Shown piece after piece: positions 27,267 through 35,069 of a stretch of DNA of 64,000 nucleotides. Each line of letters begins with the position of its first letter. Position 1 is the first letter of the stretch. A program made the translations under genes and the position numbers. Source of the DNA: Rhodococcus coprophilus NBRC 100603 (lineage in GTDB: Bacteria; Actinomycetota; Actinomycetes; Mycobacteriales; Mycobacteriaceae); assembly GCF_001895045.1 (NCBI RefSeq), contig NZ_BDAM01000011.1:62001-126000 (forward strand), in the 5' to 3' direction. The notes under the pieces are model-generated. The model ran no database searches. It had not been told where the DNA came from and worked only from the letters and a program-made list of their open reading frames with translations.

Positions 27267-28387
27267 CGTGCCGGCTCCAATTCGGTCTTTTCTGTCGATA
27301 CGTCGTCGGCGGGCGGTTCGGTGCGGGACCGGCGGCGGCGTCGTAGGCCGGCGAGTCCGGCGAGGCCGGCCGGGAAGAATCCGACCACCACGATGAACAG
27401 AAGGCCCTGGGCGTAGGTCCAGGCCGACGGGAAGTTCTCCGACAGCGCGGTCTGGGCCCATGCCACGCCGATCGCACCGAGAACCGGACCGAGCAGCGTG
27501 TTGCGACCGCCGATGGCGACACCGATGAGGAAAGCGATGGACGGGACGATTCCGATGTCGGCGGGGGAGATGATGCCGACGATGGGGACGAACATCGCGC
27601 CGGCGATACCGGCGAAGAACGCGGCGACGGTGTAGGCGACCACCTTGATATTGGCGGGGTCGTAACCGAGGAACCGGACGCGTTCCTCCTGGTCGCGCAC
27701 CGCGACCAGCAGCTCTCCGTACCGCGACTGCATCAGTTGCCGCGTGGCGGCGACGACGAGCAGCAGGATCGCCGCAACGATGAAGAACAACATCCGCTTG
27801 TTGACGGGGTCGGACAGTTCGAAGCCGAAGAAGGTGCGGAAACGATTGAGTCCGTTGGAGCCACCGGTCGTTTGCTGACCCACGAGCAGGATCGCGAAGG
27901 CGGCTGCGAGAGCCTGGGACAGGATCGCGAAGTACGCGCCCTTCACCCGGCGTTTGAACACGCCCAGGCCGAGCAGGGCTGCGAGCAACCCCGGGATCAC
28001 CAGGATCGCCAGGACCGCGACGAACGGCGAGGTGAACGGCACCCAGTAGGCGGGGAGTTCGCGGATTCCCGCGATCTGCATGAAATCGGGTACCGAGTCC
28101 TCGCGCAGTTGTGCGTCGGCGATCTTGAGGTGCATTGCCATGATGTAGGCGCCGAGCCCGAAGAACACACCCTGTCCGAGGGTGAGCATGCCGCCGCGTC
28201 CCCAGGCGAGGCCGATACCGACGGCGACGATTGCGAAGCACAGGAACTTGCCGAGGAGACCGAGCCGGAAGTCGGACAGGAACGCCGGCGCGAGGCCGAA
28301 CAACACCAGGGCGGCGAGCGCGAATCCTGCTGCGGTGCGCGCAGGTCCGGGTTGTGTCAGGGATCGGGGGGAGAACGTCACAGACAT
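27263..28387 (-). CDS. urtC: Urea ABC transporter permease UrtC
   Basis: This 374-residue integral membrane protein of the LivM type has about ten hydrophobic helices. The family block GIGLAWGRGGMLTLGQGVFFGLGAYIMAMHL is at about 57-87. The coupling segment is LLVAVRDQEERVRFLGYDP. The C-terminus is basic and cytoplasmic (RRRRRSRTEPP). It pairs with UrtB to form the channel. It overlaps urtB by one base and urtD by four. Confidence 0.92.
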   Translation of the reverse strand: MSVTFSPRSLTQPGPARTAAGFALAALVLFGLAPAFLSDFRLGLLGKFLCFAIVAVGIGLAWGRGGMLTLGQGVFFGLGAYIMAMHLKIADAQLREDSVPDFMQIAGIRELPAYWVPFTSPFVAVLAILVIPGLLAALLGLGVFKRRVKGAYFAILSQALAAAFAILLVGQQTTGGSNGLNRFRTFFGFELSDPVNKRMLFFIVAAILLLVVAATRQLMQSRYGELLVAVRDQEERVRFLGYDPANIKVVAYTVAAFFAGIAGAMFVPIVGIISPADIGIVPSIAFLIGVAIGGRNTLLGPVLGAIGVAWAQTALSENFPSAWTYAQGLLFIVVVGFFPAGLAGLAGLRRRRRSRTEPPADDVSTEKTELEPAR

Positions 28388-29271
28388 CAGACCAGGCTCC
28401 TCGTCTTGACGGCGAACAGGCCTTGTGGACGGACCTGCAGGAAGATCACGATGATCACGAAGACGATCACCTTCGCGATCGAGGCGGTGGTGGAGTATTC
28501 GATGAAGGAGTTGAGCAGGCCCAGCGCGACGGCAGCGAGTACCGCACCTTCGATCCGGCCGAGCCCCCCGATGACGACGACGAGGAACGCGTCGATCAGG
28601 TAGGCCTGTCCGATGGTCGGGCTGGTCGATCCGATCAGTGTCAGTGCGACCCCGGCGAGTCCGGCGAGCCCGGAGCCGAGGAAGAACGTGGTGATATCTG
28701 TTCTGCGGGAGGAAATTCCGACGGTTTCGGCGAGGTCGCGGTTCTGCACGACCGCGCGGATGCGCCGGCCCATCGGAGTGAACTTCATTGCGGCGATGAG
28801 CGCGATCACGCAGAGTACCGACAACGCCAGGATGAAGAGGCGGGTTTTCGGTACCACCGCGCCGAGGATCTCGACGCCACCGGACAGCCAGGCCGGTGCC
28901 ACGACGTTGACGGCGGGCGCACCGAAGATGTCGCGTGCGGCCTGCTGGAGCAGCAGGCCCACACCGAAGGTGACCAGCAGGGTGTCGAGTGGGCGGTGGT
29001 ACATGCGGCGGATGAGGGTGACCTCGAGGAGGACACCCATCGCACCACCGACCAGGAAACCGACGAGCAACGAGACGAACAAGGACACGCCTGCAGACGA
29101 GATCACCTGCTGGACGACGAACGCGGTGTAACTGCCCGCCATGATGAATTCGCCGTGGGCCATGTTGATCACGCCCATCTGACCGAACGTCAGCGACAGG
29201 CCCAGTGCCGCCAGCAGCAGGATCGAGCCGATGCTCAACCCGGTGAACAATTGTCCTACAAGGACATCCAT
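28387..29271 (-). CDS. urtB: Urea ABC transporter permease UrtB
   Basis: This is a 294-residue LivH-type permease with about eight helices. The hallmark LGLSLTFGQMGVINMAHGEFIMAGSYTAF is near the N-terminus (23-51). The coupling loop is RAVVQNRDLAETVGISSRRTD. It ends in VFVIIVIFLQVRPQGLFA. It starts 34 bases after urtA and is translationally coupled to urtC. Confidence 0.92.
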   Translation of the reverse strand: MDVLVGQLFTGLSIGSILLLAALGLSLTFGQMGVINMAHGEFIMAGSYTAFVVQQVISSAGVSLFVSLLVGFLVGGAMGVLLEVTLIRRMYHRPLDTLLVTFGVGLLLQQAARDIFGAPAVNVVAPAWLSGGVEILGAVVPKTRLFILALSVLCVIALIAAMKFTPMGRRIRAVVQNRDLAETVGISSRRTDITTFFLGSGLAGLAGVALTLIGSTSPTIGQAYLIDAFLVVVIGGLGRIEGAVLAAVALGLLNSFIEYSTTASIAKVIVFVIIVIFLQVRPQGLFAVKTRSLV

Positions 29272-29305
29272 GGTGTCTCCCTCGTCGGTTTCCCGGTCGC
29301 GAGCG

Positions 29306-30586
29306 TTAGTTTCCGGACAGGCCCGCAGCCCAGTCGTAGGACTCGAGGTAGGGGTCGGGGTCGACCGGTCCGTCGGACTTCCACACGGTGTAGATCAGGC
29401 CGTCGCCGCGGATCTCACCGATTCGGGCGGTCTTGGTGATGTGGTGGTTGTCGCCATCGATCGTCACCGTGCCCTCGGGAGCATCGAAAGAAACTCCGCC
29501 GGAGGCTGTTACGACGTCCTCGACCGCGAACGAACCGGCCTTCTCGACACTGTTCTTCCACAGGTGGACGGACGTGTACGCGGCTTCCATCGGGTCGGAC
29601 GTCGGCTTGTCGGCGCCGTACTTCGCCTTGTATGCCTCGACGAACGCGGTGTTATCGGGCGAATCGACGGTCTGGTAGTAGTTCCAGGCGGTCAGCTGGC
29701 CCTCGATGTTCTGGGCGCCGATACCCACCACTTCTTCTTCGGCGATGGACACCGAGACGACGGGCATGTCCTTCGCGTTGAGACCCGCGTTGGTGTACTC
29801 GCGGAAGAAGGCGACGTTGGAATCGCCGTTGAGCGTGTTGAATACGGCATCCGCATCGGCGGTGCGAACCTTGTTCACGATGGTGGAGAAGTCGGTCGAA
29901 CCGAGCGGGGTGTAGTCCTCACCCTTGATCTCGATGCCGTTGGCCTCGGCGTACGCCTTGATGATCCGGTTGGCGGTCTGCGGGAACACGTAGTCGCTGC
30001 CGACCAGGTACAGGGACTTGACGCCCTGTTCCTTCAAGTAGTCCAGCGCCGGCACGATCTGCTGGTTGGTGGTCGCCCCGGTGTAGAAGATGTTCGACGA
30101 CGACTCGAGTCCCTCGTACTGCACGGGGTAGTACAGCAGCGCGTTGCGATCCTCGAACACCGGGAGCATCGCCTTGCGGCTCGACGACGTCCAGCCGCCG
30201 AATACAGCTGCGACACAGTCGGAGCTGATGAGCTTCTCGGCCTTCTCCGCGAACACCGTCGGCTCCGACGCGCCGTCCTCGGCGACGATCTGGATCTGCT
30301 TGCCCAGGACACCACCGTCCGCGTTGATCTGCTCCACTGCGAGAGCGATCGAGTCGCGCACCGTGACCTCGGAGATGGCCATCGTGCCCGAGAGGGAGTT
30401 CAGCGAGCCGACCTTGATGGTGTCGCCCGAGGTGTCGACACACGACGTGTCGCCGGAGGCGCCGGCGGAGGTGTCCGGGGTATCTCCTGCTCGGCTTCCA
30501 CACGCGGTCAGCACGAGACCGACTGCGACCAGCGCGGCGGGCGCCGCGACGGCGCGAGTGGCGAACTTGGACCTGGCAACTGACAT
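29306..30586 (-). CDS. urtA: Urea ABC transporter substrate-binding lipoprotein UrtA
   Basis: This is a 426-residue lipoprotein. The signal peptide ends in the lipobox LTAC, with acylated Cys29. It is followed by a Gly/Ser/Thr-rich tether and a two-lobed binding protein of the amide/urea group ([63 protein letters not shown]). [10 protein letters not shown] and YYPVQYEG are strongly conserved in UrtA and FmdD proteins, so urea or a short amide is the ligand. It leads the operon. The region upstream holds GTATAC repeats and GlnR-box-like repeats. Confidence 0.94.
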   Translation of the reverse strand: MSVARSKFATRAVAAPAALVAVGLVLTACGSRAGDTPDTSAGASGDTSCVDTSGDTIKVGSLNSLSGTMAISEVTVRDSIALAVEQINADGGVLGKQIQIVAEDGASEPTVFAEKAEKLISSDCVAAVFGGWTSSSRKAMLPVFEDRNALLYYPVQYEGLESSSNIFYTGATTNQQIVPALDYLKEQGVKSLYLVGSDYVFPQTANRIIKAYAEANGIEIKGEDYTPLGSTDFSTIVNKVRTADADAVFNTLNGDSNVAFFREYTNAGLNAKDMPVVSVSIAEEEVVGIGAQNIEGQLTAWNYYQTVDSPDNTAFVEAYKAKYGADKPTSDPMEAAYTSVHLWKNSVEKAGSFAVEDVVTASGGVSFDAPEGTVTIDGDNHHITKTARIGEIRGDGLIYTVWKSDGPVDPDPYLESYDWAAGLSGN

Positions 30587-30628
30587 GAAGGTGCCCTTCC
30601 TTCGAAGGTGGGACCGGAGAGGACCGGT

Positions 30629-30658
30629 GTATCCGGCGGCGTATACAACTCTGTATCC
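30629..30658. promoter_or_regulatory. Three GTAT(A/C)C repeats, 12 bp apart, upstream of urtA
   Basis: GTATCC (30629), GTATAC (30641) and GTATCC (30653) follow one another at exactly 12-bp steps, starting 43 bases before the urtA start codon. The middle copy is a palindrome and is shared with the site at 24432. The arrangement suggests cooperative binding of a GntR dimer array near the urtA promoter. Confidence 0.55.
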
Positions 30659-30705
30659 GCGAGGCCAAACACTAGAAGGGCGTTGTTGCGTCGGAATATC
30701 GCCCG

Positions 30706-30752
30706 GTCACAGTTGTATGACGCGGGTGACGACTGTGTTACATCGTCCTTAC
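30706..30752. promoter_or_regulatory. GlnR-box-like repeats upstream of urtA
   Basis: GTCAC (706), GTGAC (726), GTTAC (737) and CTTAC (748) occur. The last three lie at exact 11-bp steps, the half-site spacing of actinobacterial GlnR boxes. The core block GATGAC/TATGAC-GCGG...GTGTTAC is repeated upstream of gntR-uca-atzF. They are 120-165 bases before urtA, a reasonable place for an activator. Confidence 0.45.
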
Positions 30753-30783
30753 GGGCGGCGCTTGCGCGCGGTGACGCGTCCCG

Positions 30784-32196
30784 TCAGCGGACGAGATAGG
30801 GCGAGACCGAACTGCGATGCTCGTTGATGTCGATCTCCTTGCCGAGCGGCGGGAAGGCGCGCTGCGGGCAGTTGACGCGTTCGCACACCCGGCAGCCCGA
30901 ACCGATCGGGGTGCCGGGGTTGCTTTCGTCGAGGTCGAGTCCGTCGGCGTAGACGAGTCGGTGGGCGTGGCGCAGTTCGCAACCCAGTCCGATCGCGAAC
31001 GTCTTCGACGGCTGGCCGTATCGGGCCGCACGACGTTCGACGGTGCGCGCGACCCAGAGGTAACGTCGCCCGTCGGGCATCTGCGCGATCTGCGTCATGA
31101 TCTTGCCGGGGTAGGCGAACGTCTCGTACACGTTCCACAGCGGACAGGTGCCACCGCTGGTCGAGAAATGGAACCCGGTAGCGGACTGTCGTTTCGACAT
31201 GTTGCCGGCGCGGTCGACGCGGACGAAGGAGAACGGCACACCGCGTAGCTTGGGGCGCTGCAGTGTGGAAAGTCGGTGGGCGATCGTCTCGTAGCTCACG
31301 CCGTAGAAGGCGGAGAGCCGTTCGATGTCGTACCGGAAGTTCTCGGAGATCTCGTGGAACTGCGTGTACGGCAGGAGCAGTGCGGCAGCCCAGTAGTTGG
31401 CCAGGCCCAGGCGGGCGAGAGCGCGCGACGCGTCGCTCGTGAACGCGCCTTCGTCGACGAGGCGGTCGATGAGGTCTCCGCACTCGAGATATGCGAGTTC
31501 GATGGCGAGCTTGAACACCTGCTGGCCGCCCGACAGTTGCGGCGCCACCTCGAGGATCCGGGTCTCCGGGTCGTAGCGGTGCAGGATGTTCTCACCGAGG
31601 TCGATGCGCTTGACGATCTGGACGTCGTGCGCGGTCTGCATGCGCTTGGCGATTTCCCCGCCGACGTCGCCCCGGTGGAACCGGATCCGGTTGGCGAGTT
31701 CCTCGGCTGCCGTGTCCAGGTCGTGCAGGTAGTTGTGACGTTGGTAGAAGTAGTCGCGGACTTCTTCGTGCGGCATCGTGATGGCGCCGCTGCCGCTGCC
31801 GTCGCTGTATCGATCTTCGGTGGCCGCGGCGAGTTGCGCGGTGGTGTTCCGGAACCGGCGGTGCATGTTGACCATCGCGCGCGCCAGGTTGGGATGCGCC
31901 GCGACCATCTCCGCGATCTCCTGGGCGTCGGTCTCGATGCCCATCTCCTGGTCGAGTGCCACCTCTCGCATCTCTGCGATGAGCCGGGTGTCGTCCTGGG
32001 AGGAGAAGAACGTGGTGTCGACGCCGAACACTTCGCTGATGCGCAGCAGCACCGGCACGGTGAGAGGCCGGACATCGTGTTCGATCTGGTTCAGGTAGCT
32101 GGCGGAGATCTCGAGCGTCTTGGCGAGTGCGGCCTGGCTCAGTCCCCGTTCCGTGCGCAACTGGCGCAAGCGGGCGCCGACGAAGGTCTTGGCCAT
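30784..32196 (-). CDS. ramB: XRE-family regulator RamB (short-chain fatty acyl-CoA regulator)
   Basis: This is a 470-residue regulator. An N-terminal XRE helix-turn-helix (RLRQLRTERGLSQAALAKTL, LNQIEHDVRPLTVP) is followed by the IrrE-like central domain, here without a complete HExxH, and the C-terminal ScfR domain. That last domain has Cys-rich SGCRVCERVNCPQRAF. RamB represses acetate and glyoxylate genes in corynebacteria and mycobacteria, and its gene is divergent from icl1 there as here. The start is the ATG at 32196. Candidate binding sites lie at 32470-32485. Confidence 0.93.
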   Translation of the reverse strand: MAKTFVGARLRQLRTERGLSQAALAKTLEISASYLNQIEHDVRPLTVPVLLRISEVFGVDTTFFSSQDDTRLIAEMREVALDQEMGIETDAQEIAEMVAAHPNLARAMVNMHRRFRNTTAQLAAATEDRYSDGSGSGAITMPHEEVRDYFYQRHNYLHDLDTAAEELANRIRFHRGDVGGEIAKRMQTAHDVQIVKRIDLGENILHRYDPETRILEVAPQLSGGQQVFKLAIELAYLECGDLIDRLVDEGAFTSDASRALARLGLANYWAAALLLPYTQFHEISENFRYDIERLSAFYGVSYETIAHRLSTLQRPKLRGVPFSFVRVDRAGNMSKRQSATGFHFSTSGGTCPLWNVYETFAYPGKIMTQIAQMPDGRRYLWVARTVERRAARYGQPSKTFAIGLGCELRHAHRLVYADGLDLDESNPGTPIGSGCRVCERVNCPQRAFPPLGKEIDINEHRSSVSPYLVR

Positions 32197-32407
32197 TCGC
32201 CCAGGGTAAAGGGCGGCCGATTGCTTCGCAACGTCTCGTTCGCAGGTTGTTAAGAACGGGGGCCCCTGACCGCCCTCGGGGTGCCTCGCAGCGACTCGCA
32301 TCGATGTGAGTGCCCTCACAGGTGCCCACCTTCGGGGCGACCCTGGGCGGCGTTCGGCCGCTCGCGTTCCGCTCAGCGGGAAGAGGTGTGGAGCGAGCAA
32401 AAGCCGA

Positions 32408-32431
32408 GGTAGGAACCTACCAGTGGGTAAC
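32408..32431. promoter_or_regulatory. Palindrome and shared 15-bp motif upstream of aceA
   Basis: GGTAGGAACCTACC (408-421) is a perfect inverted repeat. It overlaps CTACCAGTGGGTAAC (417-431), which matches the motif before lpd at 13630-13644 in 14 of 15 positions. The overlap suggests two binding units side by side for one regulator. Confidence 0.5.
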
Positions 32432-32469
32432 TTTGGCCGCTTGAGTCAAGTCGTTGGCGAGCCCACTTA

Positions 32470-32485
32470 TTTGCAATCTTTGCAA
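32470..32485. promoter_or_regulatory. Tandem RamB-type TTTGCAA sites
   Basis: TTTGCAA occurs at 32470-32476 and again at 32479-32485. The known RamB half-motif in Corynebacterium centres on TTTGCAAA. The sites lie between the divergent ramB and aceA genes, so autoregulation and aceA repression are both possible. Confidence 0.6.
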
Positions 32486-32656
32486 CAGCGGGCGCGAACC
32501 TAGCCAAGATTGGCATTAGCTACAGGTAGACGGGGTTTTTCAGCTGTGTCATTGTCGAGTGGTACATCCGAAAAGGAACGCGAAGGATGTGAAGCCGTAC
32601 ACACGTACTGCTGAGCGTTCCATGGCGGATTCAGATCGAGAGAGTGGAGCTTTTTG

Positions 32657-33946
32657 ATGTCGACCACCGGCACCCCGCGTACCGCTGAGGAAATTCAGAA
32701 GGATTGGGACACCAACCCCCGCTGGAAGGGCGTTACCCGTAACTACACGGCCGAGCAGGTCGTGAAGCTGCAGGGCACCGTCGTCGAAGAGGCAACGCTC
32801 GCTCGTCGCGGCTCGGAGATCCTCTGGGACCTCGTCAACAACGAGGACTACATCAACTCCCTGGGCGCCCTCACCGGCAACCAGGCTGTGCAGCAGGTCC
32901 GCGCGGGCCTGAAGGCCATCTACCTGTCCGGCTGGCAGGTCGCCGGCGATGCGAACCTCTCGGGACACACCTACCCGGACCAGTCGCTCTACCCGGCCAA
33001 CTCCGTGCCGCAGGTCGTGCGCCGCATCAACAACGCGCTGCTGCGCGCCGACGAGATCGCCAAGGTCGAGGGTGACACCTCGGTCGAGAACTGGCTCGCT
33101 CCGATCGTCGCCGACGGCGAGGCCGGCTTCGGTGGCGCCCTCAACGTCTACGAGCTGCAGAAGGCCATGATCGCCGCAGGCGTCGCCGGCTCCCACTGGG
33201 AGGACCAGCTCGCGTCCGAGAAGAAGTGCGGCCACCTCGGTGGCAAGGTGCTCATCCCGACGCAGCAGCACATCCGCACCCTGACCTCGGCGCGTCTCGC
33301 CGCCGACGTCGCGGACGTCCCGACGGTCGTCATCGCCCGCACCGACGCCGAGGCTGCCACGCTGATCACCTCCGACGTCGACGAGCGTGACCGCGAGTTC
33401 CTCGACGGCACCCGTACCGCCGAGGGCTTCTACGGTGTGAAGAACGGCATCGAGCCCTGCATCGCTCGTGCGAAGGCCTACGCCCCGTACTCCGACCTCA
33501 TCTGGATGGAGACCGGCGTGCCGGACCTCGAGGTCGCGAAGAAGTTCGCCGAGGCCGTCCGCAGCGAGTTCCCGGACCAGCTGCTGGCCTACAACTGCTC
33601 CCCGTCCTTCAACTGGAAGGCACACCTGGACGACGCGACCATCGCGAAGTTCCAGAAGGAGCTCGGCGCGATGGGCTTCAAGTTCCAGTTCATCACCCTC
33701 GCCGGTTTCCACTCGCTCAACTACGGCATGTTCGACCTGGCGCACGGCTACGCCCGTGAGGGCATGACCGCCTTCGTCGACCTGCAGGAGCGCGAGTTCA
33801 AGGCTGCCGCAGAGCGTGGCTTCACCGCCATCAAGCACCAGCGCGAGGTCGGCGCCGGCTACTTCGACTCGATCGCCACCACGGTCGACCCCAACACCTC
33901 CACGGCTGCCCTGAAGGGCTCCACCGAGGAAGGCCAGTTCCACTAG
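32657..33946 (+). CDS. aceA: Isocitrate lyase
   Basis: This 429-residue enzyme cleaves isocitrate to glyoxylate and succinate, the first step of the glyoxylate shunt, for growth on fatty acids and acetate. The catalytic KKCGHLGGK loop (about 190-198) carries the active Cys. WIxMETG, the NCSPSFNW segment and the Mg-binding [10 protein letters not shown] are all intact. The size matches the short Icl1 type (428 in M. tuberculosis). I chose the ATG at 32657; a TTG directly before it is less likely. Codon use is strongly biased to C/G-ending optimal codons, suggesting high expression. RamB is the divergent regulator. Confidence 0.97.
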   Translation: MSTTGTPRTAEEIQKDWDTNPRWKGVTRNYTAEQVVKLQGTVVEEATLARRGSEILWDLVNNEDYINSLGALTGNQAVQQVRAGLKAIYLSGWQVAGDANLSGHTYPDQSLYPANSVPQVVRRINNALLRADEIAKVEGDTSVENWLAPIVADGEAGFGGALNVYELQKAMIAAGVAGSHWEDQLASEKKCGHLGGKVLIPTQQHIRTLTSARLAADVADVPTVVIARTDAEAATLITSDVDERDREFLDGTRTAEGFYGVKNGIEPCIARAKAYAPYSDLIWMETGVPDLEVAKKFAEAVRSEFPDQLLAYNCSPSFNWKAHLDDATIAKFQKELGAMGFKFQFITLAGFHSLNYGMFDLAHGYAREGMTAFVDLQEREFKAAAERGFTAIKHQREVGAGYFDSIATTVDPNTSTAALKGSTEEGQFH

Positions 33947-33968
33947 GAACAAGCGCCAGACAGGTCCA

Positions 33969-34012
33969 CCCCGCGGCGGGATCCCTCAGGTCCCCGATAT
34001 CCCGCCGCGGGG
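33969..34012 (+). terminator. Terminator after aceA
   Basis: A perfect 14-bp stem, CCCCGCGGCGGGAT with its complement at 33999-34012, closes a 16-base loop. It lies 22 bases after the aceA stop, so readthrough into fadB2 is probably partial or fadB2 has its own promoter. Confidence 0.75.
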
Positions 34013-34066
34013 TGCGCGCTTTCTGCGACGACCTCTCACGACCCCGACAAACGAGAAGGAGCTGAC

Positions 34067-34963
34067 GTGACCAGCGAAAAGATTCAGCGCGTCGGCGTGA
34101 TCGGCGCCGGCATCATGGGCGCAGGTATCGCCGAGGTGTGCGCACGCGCTCATGTCGACGTACTCGTGTTCGAGCAGACCCGCGAACTCGCGGCGGCCGG
34201 ACGCGCCCGCATCCTCCGGTCGCTCGACCGTGGGGTGAGCACCGGCAAGATCACCGAACGCGAGCGGGAGCAGGCCGCATGGCGGCTGCGCTTCACCTCC
34301 GACCTGGGTGACTTCGCCGACCGTCAGCTCGTCGTGGAGGCCGTCGTCGAGGACGAGAAGGTCAAGAGCGAGATCTTCGCCGAACTCGACAAGATCGTCA
34401 CCGATCCCAATGCGGTGCTGGCGTCCAACACGTCGTCGATCCCGATCATGAAGCTCGGCATCGCGACCGCGGCCCCCGAGCGGGTCATCGGAATGCACTT
34501 CTTCAATCCGGTGCCGGTGCTCCCGCTCGTCGAGCTCGTCACGACGCTGAAGACCGGTTCCACGGTCGCCCGGCGCGCCGAGGCGTTCGCGGCCGACGTG
34601 CTGGGCAAGCAGGTCGTCCGTTCGTCGGACCGCGCCGGCTTCATCGCCAACGCGCTGCTCGTGCCGTACCTGCTGTCGGCGATCCGGATGGTCGAATCCG
34701 GGTTCGCGACCAAGGACGACATCGACAAGACGATGGTGCTGGGTTGTGCTCATCCGATGGGCCCGCTCGCACTGACCGACCTGGTCGGTCTCGACACGGT
34801 CAAGGCAATCGCCGACTCGATGTACGAAGAGTTCAAGGAGCCGCTGTACTCGGCTCCGCCGCTCCTCCAGCGGATGGTCGAGGCGGGGCTCGTCGGAAAG
34901 AAGTCGGGCGCCGGCTTCTACGAATACGCCGACAAGGGCCGCACGATCAAGAAGGCCAGCTAG
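34067..34963 (+). CDS. fadB2: 3-hydroxybutyryl-CoA dehydrogenase
   Basis: This is a 298-residue NAD(P)-dependent enzyme of beta-oxidation or its reverse. The Rossmann motif is GVIGAGIMGAGIAEVCA (about 9-25). The catalytic His is in IGMHFFNPVPVLPLVE (about 143), with SNTSSIPI before it, and the C-terminal helical domain has HPMGPLALTDLVGLDT. The start is a GTG at 34067 with GAAGGAG upstream. It follows aceA as fadB2 follows icl1 in M. tuberculosis. Confidence 0.95.
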   Translation: MTSEKIQRVGVIGAGIMGAGIAEVCARAHVDVLVFEQTRELAAAGRARILRSLDRGVSTGKITEREREQAAWRLRFTSDLGDFADRQLVVEAVVEDEKVKSEIFAELDKIVTDPNAVLASNTSSIPIMKLGIATAAPERVIGMHFFNPVPVLPLVELVTTLKTGSTVARRAEAFAADVLGKQVVRSSDRAGFIANALLVPYLLSAIRMVESGFATKDDIDKTMVLGCAHPMGPLALTDLVGLDTVKAIADSMYEEFKEPLYSAPPLLQRMVEAGLVGKKSGAGFYEYADKGRTIKKAS

Positions 34964-34978
34964 CCAGTCAGCACCAAC

Positions 34979-35046
34979 GTACTTCGGCGCCCGTGCTCCG
35001 ACGCAGTGCTTCACGCACAGGCCGTCGGTGCACGGGCGCGAAGTGC
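34979..35046 (+). terminator. Very long imperfect hairpin between fadB2 and the metE-like gene
   Basis: The left arm at about 34979-35003 and the right arm at 35023-35046 pair over about 22-24 bp, with one bulged base and one T-T mismatch. The core is GCGCCCGTGC with GCACGGGCGC, and CCGACG with CGTCGG. The loop is about 19 bases. The right arm ends 23 bases before the metE-like ATG. It may terminate fadB2 transcription, or it may be an attenuator or repressor-binding structure in the metE leader. Confidence 0.55.
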
Positions 35047-35069
35047 ATGAGGGAAAGGTCGACTCCGAC

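Larger units (their letters stand above)
32197..32656. other. 460-bp ramB-aceA intergenic control region
   Basis: No convincing gene lies here. From the ramB side it holds an A/T-poorer stretch with TTCGCAACG and TTCGCAGG near 32226-32250 (possible ramB promoter or operator). GGTAGG-AA-CCTACC at 32408-32421 is a perfect 6-2-6 palindrome. The motif shared with lpd is at 32417-32431. Tandem TTTGCAA at 32470-32485 fits RamB. A T/A-richer region at 32500-32650 probably contains the aceA promoter and a leader of some length. Confidence 0.7.

Noticed and set aside
28231-29439. 402-codon plus-strand frame opposite urtB
   Set aside because: It is rich in Asp, Glu, Gln, Arg and His as expected antisense to a membrane protein. 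UrtB and its overlaps with urtC are convincing.
32549-33952. 467-codon minus-strand frame opposite aceA
   Set aside because: This is the same effect: strong codon bias in isocitrate lyase opens the antisense frame. No motifs are present.
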